A stretch of DNA of 64,000 bases from contig CAJNDS010002535.1 of NCBI GenBank assembly GCA_905221605.1, forward strand, positions 904,001-968,000. Reading direction: 5' to 3'. The position numbers and the translations under genes are program-made. This DNA comes from Symbiodinium natans. Taxonomy: Eukaryota > Sar > Dinophyceae > Suessiales > Symbiodiniaceae. The notes beneath the pieces are model-generated. The model was given only the letters and a program-made list of their open reading frames with translations, did not search any database and had not been told where the DNA came from. Position 1 is the first letter of the stretch. Every line of letters starts with the position of its first letter. Of this stretch, positions 62,485-64,000 are shown one piece after another.

Positions 62485-62574
62485 TTCATAACGATTGAAC
62501 AGTGCGTGGCGAGCAGTCAAAGTAGCGGGAACGGCACACATGCACCCATGCGCTGCAAGAGCCGAAAGATTCTA

Positions 62575-62596
62575 TACACACACACACACACACACT
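62575..62596. repeat. (AC)n microsatellite
   Basis: About ten ac dinucleotides. Confidence 0.95.
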
Positions 62597-62700
62597 CATC
62601 TGCGAAGTCGTGTTGCAGGAGGCGTTGCAAATCCTCCTGCGTTGCTTCAAATGCGGCCCCTAACTCCTCTCCACTCGCCATTCGGAGATGACACACAAAT

Positions 62701-62766
62701 GGGGTTTAGGGTTTGGGGTTTAGGGTTTAGGGTTAGGCTTAGGGTTAGGGTTTAGGGCTTAGGGTG
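62701..62766. repeat. Interstitial TTTAGGG tract 6
   Basis: About nine units of gggttta, with ggggttta and ggcttag variants, on the plus strand. Confidence 0.9.
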
Positions 62767-63239
62767 CATGCTGAAGACCTGTTGACGCGGATGATGTAGC
62801 CTTCACAACTACAGATGCAGCACGTCAGGACATGTAGAAAATCCGAATAACGGCACCTCCTTCGTCACAGAAAGACCTTTAACTCATGACCAAACATATG
62901 AATAGCGTACCATTAAGCAGTTGTCGGTAGCAGCACAAGAAGCAAAACAGTATGCGTCGCACAAAGTACATCACCAATGAAAGGTTCTTTTTGCATACTG
63001 GAACCATACGAGCAATATTACGAACGTATAACGGCAAGAGTCATGACGAATATCATTGCTGAAAAGAAGCATCTATTCGTAGCGATGTTTAGGTGCAAGG
63101 CCCATATACTACTCAAATGTGCGCATCTGGCTTTGGCATCGTACACAGAAGCGAGCTCTGTTTGTACAGCACGATACTGCACGCAACGCCAACACACCTC
63201 CCTCCCGTCGGAAACAAGCGTGAGCATGAAGGAAGTACT
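62767..63239. other. No gene recognised
   Basis: Minus-strand frame remains open through part of this stretch downstream of the LNHY exon candidate, without recognisable motifs. Confidence 0.35.
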
Positions 63240-63296
63240 TTCCAGGTGTCCAGTCCTCGCGGCTTCGTAGCGCATAATGGTTCAGCTCGATCTCAG
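63240..63296 (-). CDS. Possible C-terminal exon of a second GT92-like gene
   Basis: After a CAG/GAG-type acceptor the minus strand reads EIELNHYALRSREDW. Family 92 enzymes end with a similar lNHY..rS.eeF..K block. It lies upstream (on the minus strand) of the GT92-like gene at 60.4-61.1 kb, so it cannot be that gene's own C-terminus. It would belong to a tandem neighbour. Only about 16 residues support this. Confidence 0.3.
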
Positions 63297-64000
63297 TGGG
63301 GAACCACAATGACATCAGCAGGCAGCGCCTTTCCAGGGCATGATCTTTCCCGGGTACCCGTTCTGATCTTTCCAGACCCCGACATAAGGAGATTCCGACA
63401 ATCCGGAGGTATGAATATGGAGGAATCCCCAGAATAAGGACTCTCGTATTTGGGGACTTTTTGGGGGGCCGCCCCATTTTAAACACGCACCCAATTTCAA
63501 CAAAGGAACAGGGACTCTTGAGCCAAGCAGTCGCCCAGGCAGCGAATCGGGAAAGAGAACCCAAGCGCGAATAGCACGAAGGGCGCCAGGCTGGCCCCGG
63601 CAAGAAGGGCGACCCGACCTCAACTTTCTTGGAAGGCTTCATGCACTACTCTACTCTTACTGGCTCGTGCCGCAAAGTCCTGTACAGCCTTAAGACTTGT
63701 CTGACTCTATAGCCCAAATGGATCCGAATGGCGGGGGTCAGCCTTGGTCCTATCATGTCACACCCAGCCTCAGCGCGACCTCAGAAAGGGGCTGTTGCGC
63801 GAGACAACAGTCTCCAATGCTGCTCGGAAATGTTTCACAACATCTCTCCTTGTGCGATTTTTTCGTGACAATGGCTTGCTCATGTGTTATCCATTTACTG
63901 CTAGTTGTGCGTTGCAATCTTAAGAGGTGTCCGCCAGCAGGCGAACTCTGCATCTCAGTCTCGAAAAGCCTACTCGAAACCATGTTTCCTCTCCTGTCCC
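63297..64000. other. No gene recognised at the right edge
   Basis: Short frames on both strands, none with a domain. The word cttgagccaa at about 63515 matches 10 bases of the spliced leader on the minus strand but is too short to call. Confidence 0.35.

Noticed and set aside
55002-62766. A true chromosome end
   Set aside because: Tracts are short, degenerate, in both orientations and flanked by ordinary sequence.
63510-63520. Spliced-leader match near the right edge
   Set aside because: Only 10 bases match, which is expected by chance at this length.

Overview
The window looks like nuclear DNA of a dinoflagellate, most likely a symbiodiniacean-type alga. Four things point that way: a dense nest of giant retroelement ORFs with domain sets I associate with that group; a match to 13 bases of the dinoflagellate spliced leader; scattered TTTAGGG-type telomere-like repeats; and introns with GT or GC donors. 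Nothing in it looks bacterial. Most of the sequence is mobile-element coding DNA, much of it with frameshifts, and only two or three stretches look like host exons.

Layout. 1-1549 (+): 3' part of a DIRS-like reverse transcriptase-RNase H gene cut by the window edge. 1.58-13.2 kb (+): a large LINE (LINE A) with ORF1, endonuclease, reverse transcriptase, six zinc fingers, a small third ORF, and a ubiquitin-specific-protease ORF joined to it by an ATGA stop/start overlap. 13.4-17.2 kb: tandem repeats and a weak multi-exon gene candidate. 32.7-18.9 kb (-): a Ty3/gypsy-like LTR-type element with gag, protease, RNase H, integrase and a methyltransferase-like domain. Its reverse-transcriptase palm lies after the integrase, and a KptA/Tpt1-like domain and accessory ORFs follow. 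33.0-33.9 kb: a 300-bp direct repeat carrying a spliced-leader-like sequence around a TATATG microsatellite. 34.2-39.4 kb: a phospholipase D-like fragment, a broken ORF3 homologue (+), and a second LINE (LINE B, -). 40.1-45.2 kb (+): a broken RTE-like LINE (LINE C) with its own third ORF. 51.1-45.3 kb (-): parts of a DIRS/YR-like element (tyrosine recombinase, gag, and a fused dioxygenase-like plus methyltransferase-like protein). 51.5-64 kb: gene-poor, with TGGGCGGAAC motifs, interstitial TTTAGGG tracts, hairpins, and a spliced glycosyltransferase-92-like gene on the minus strand near 60.4-61.1 kb.

The most interesting theme is recurring capture of nucleic-acid-processing and regulatory domains by retroelements: a C19 deubiquitinase in a LINE; RNA 2'-phosphotransferase-like domains in both an LTR element and a LINE ORF1; methyltransferase-like folds that have lost their catalytic motif in two element classes; and a small unnamed protein family in three non-LTR contexts. 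Coding calls come from reading translations against remembered family motifs. No database search was possible.
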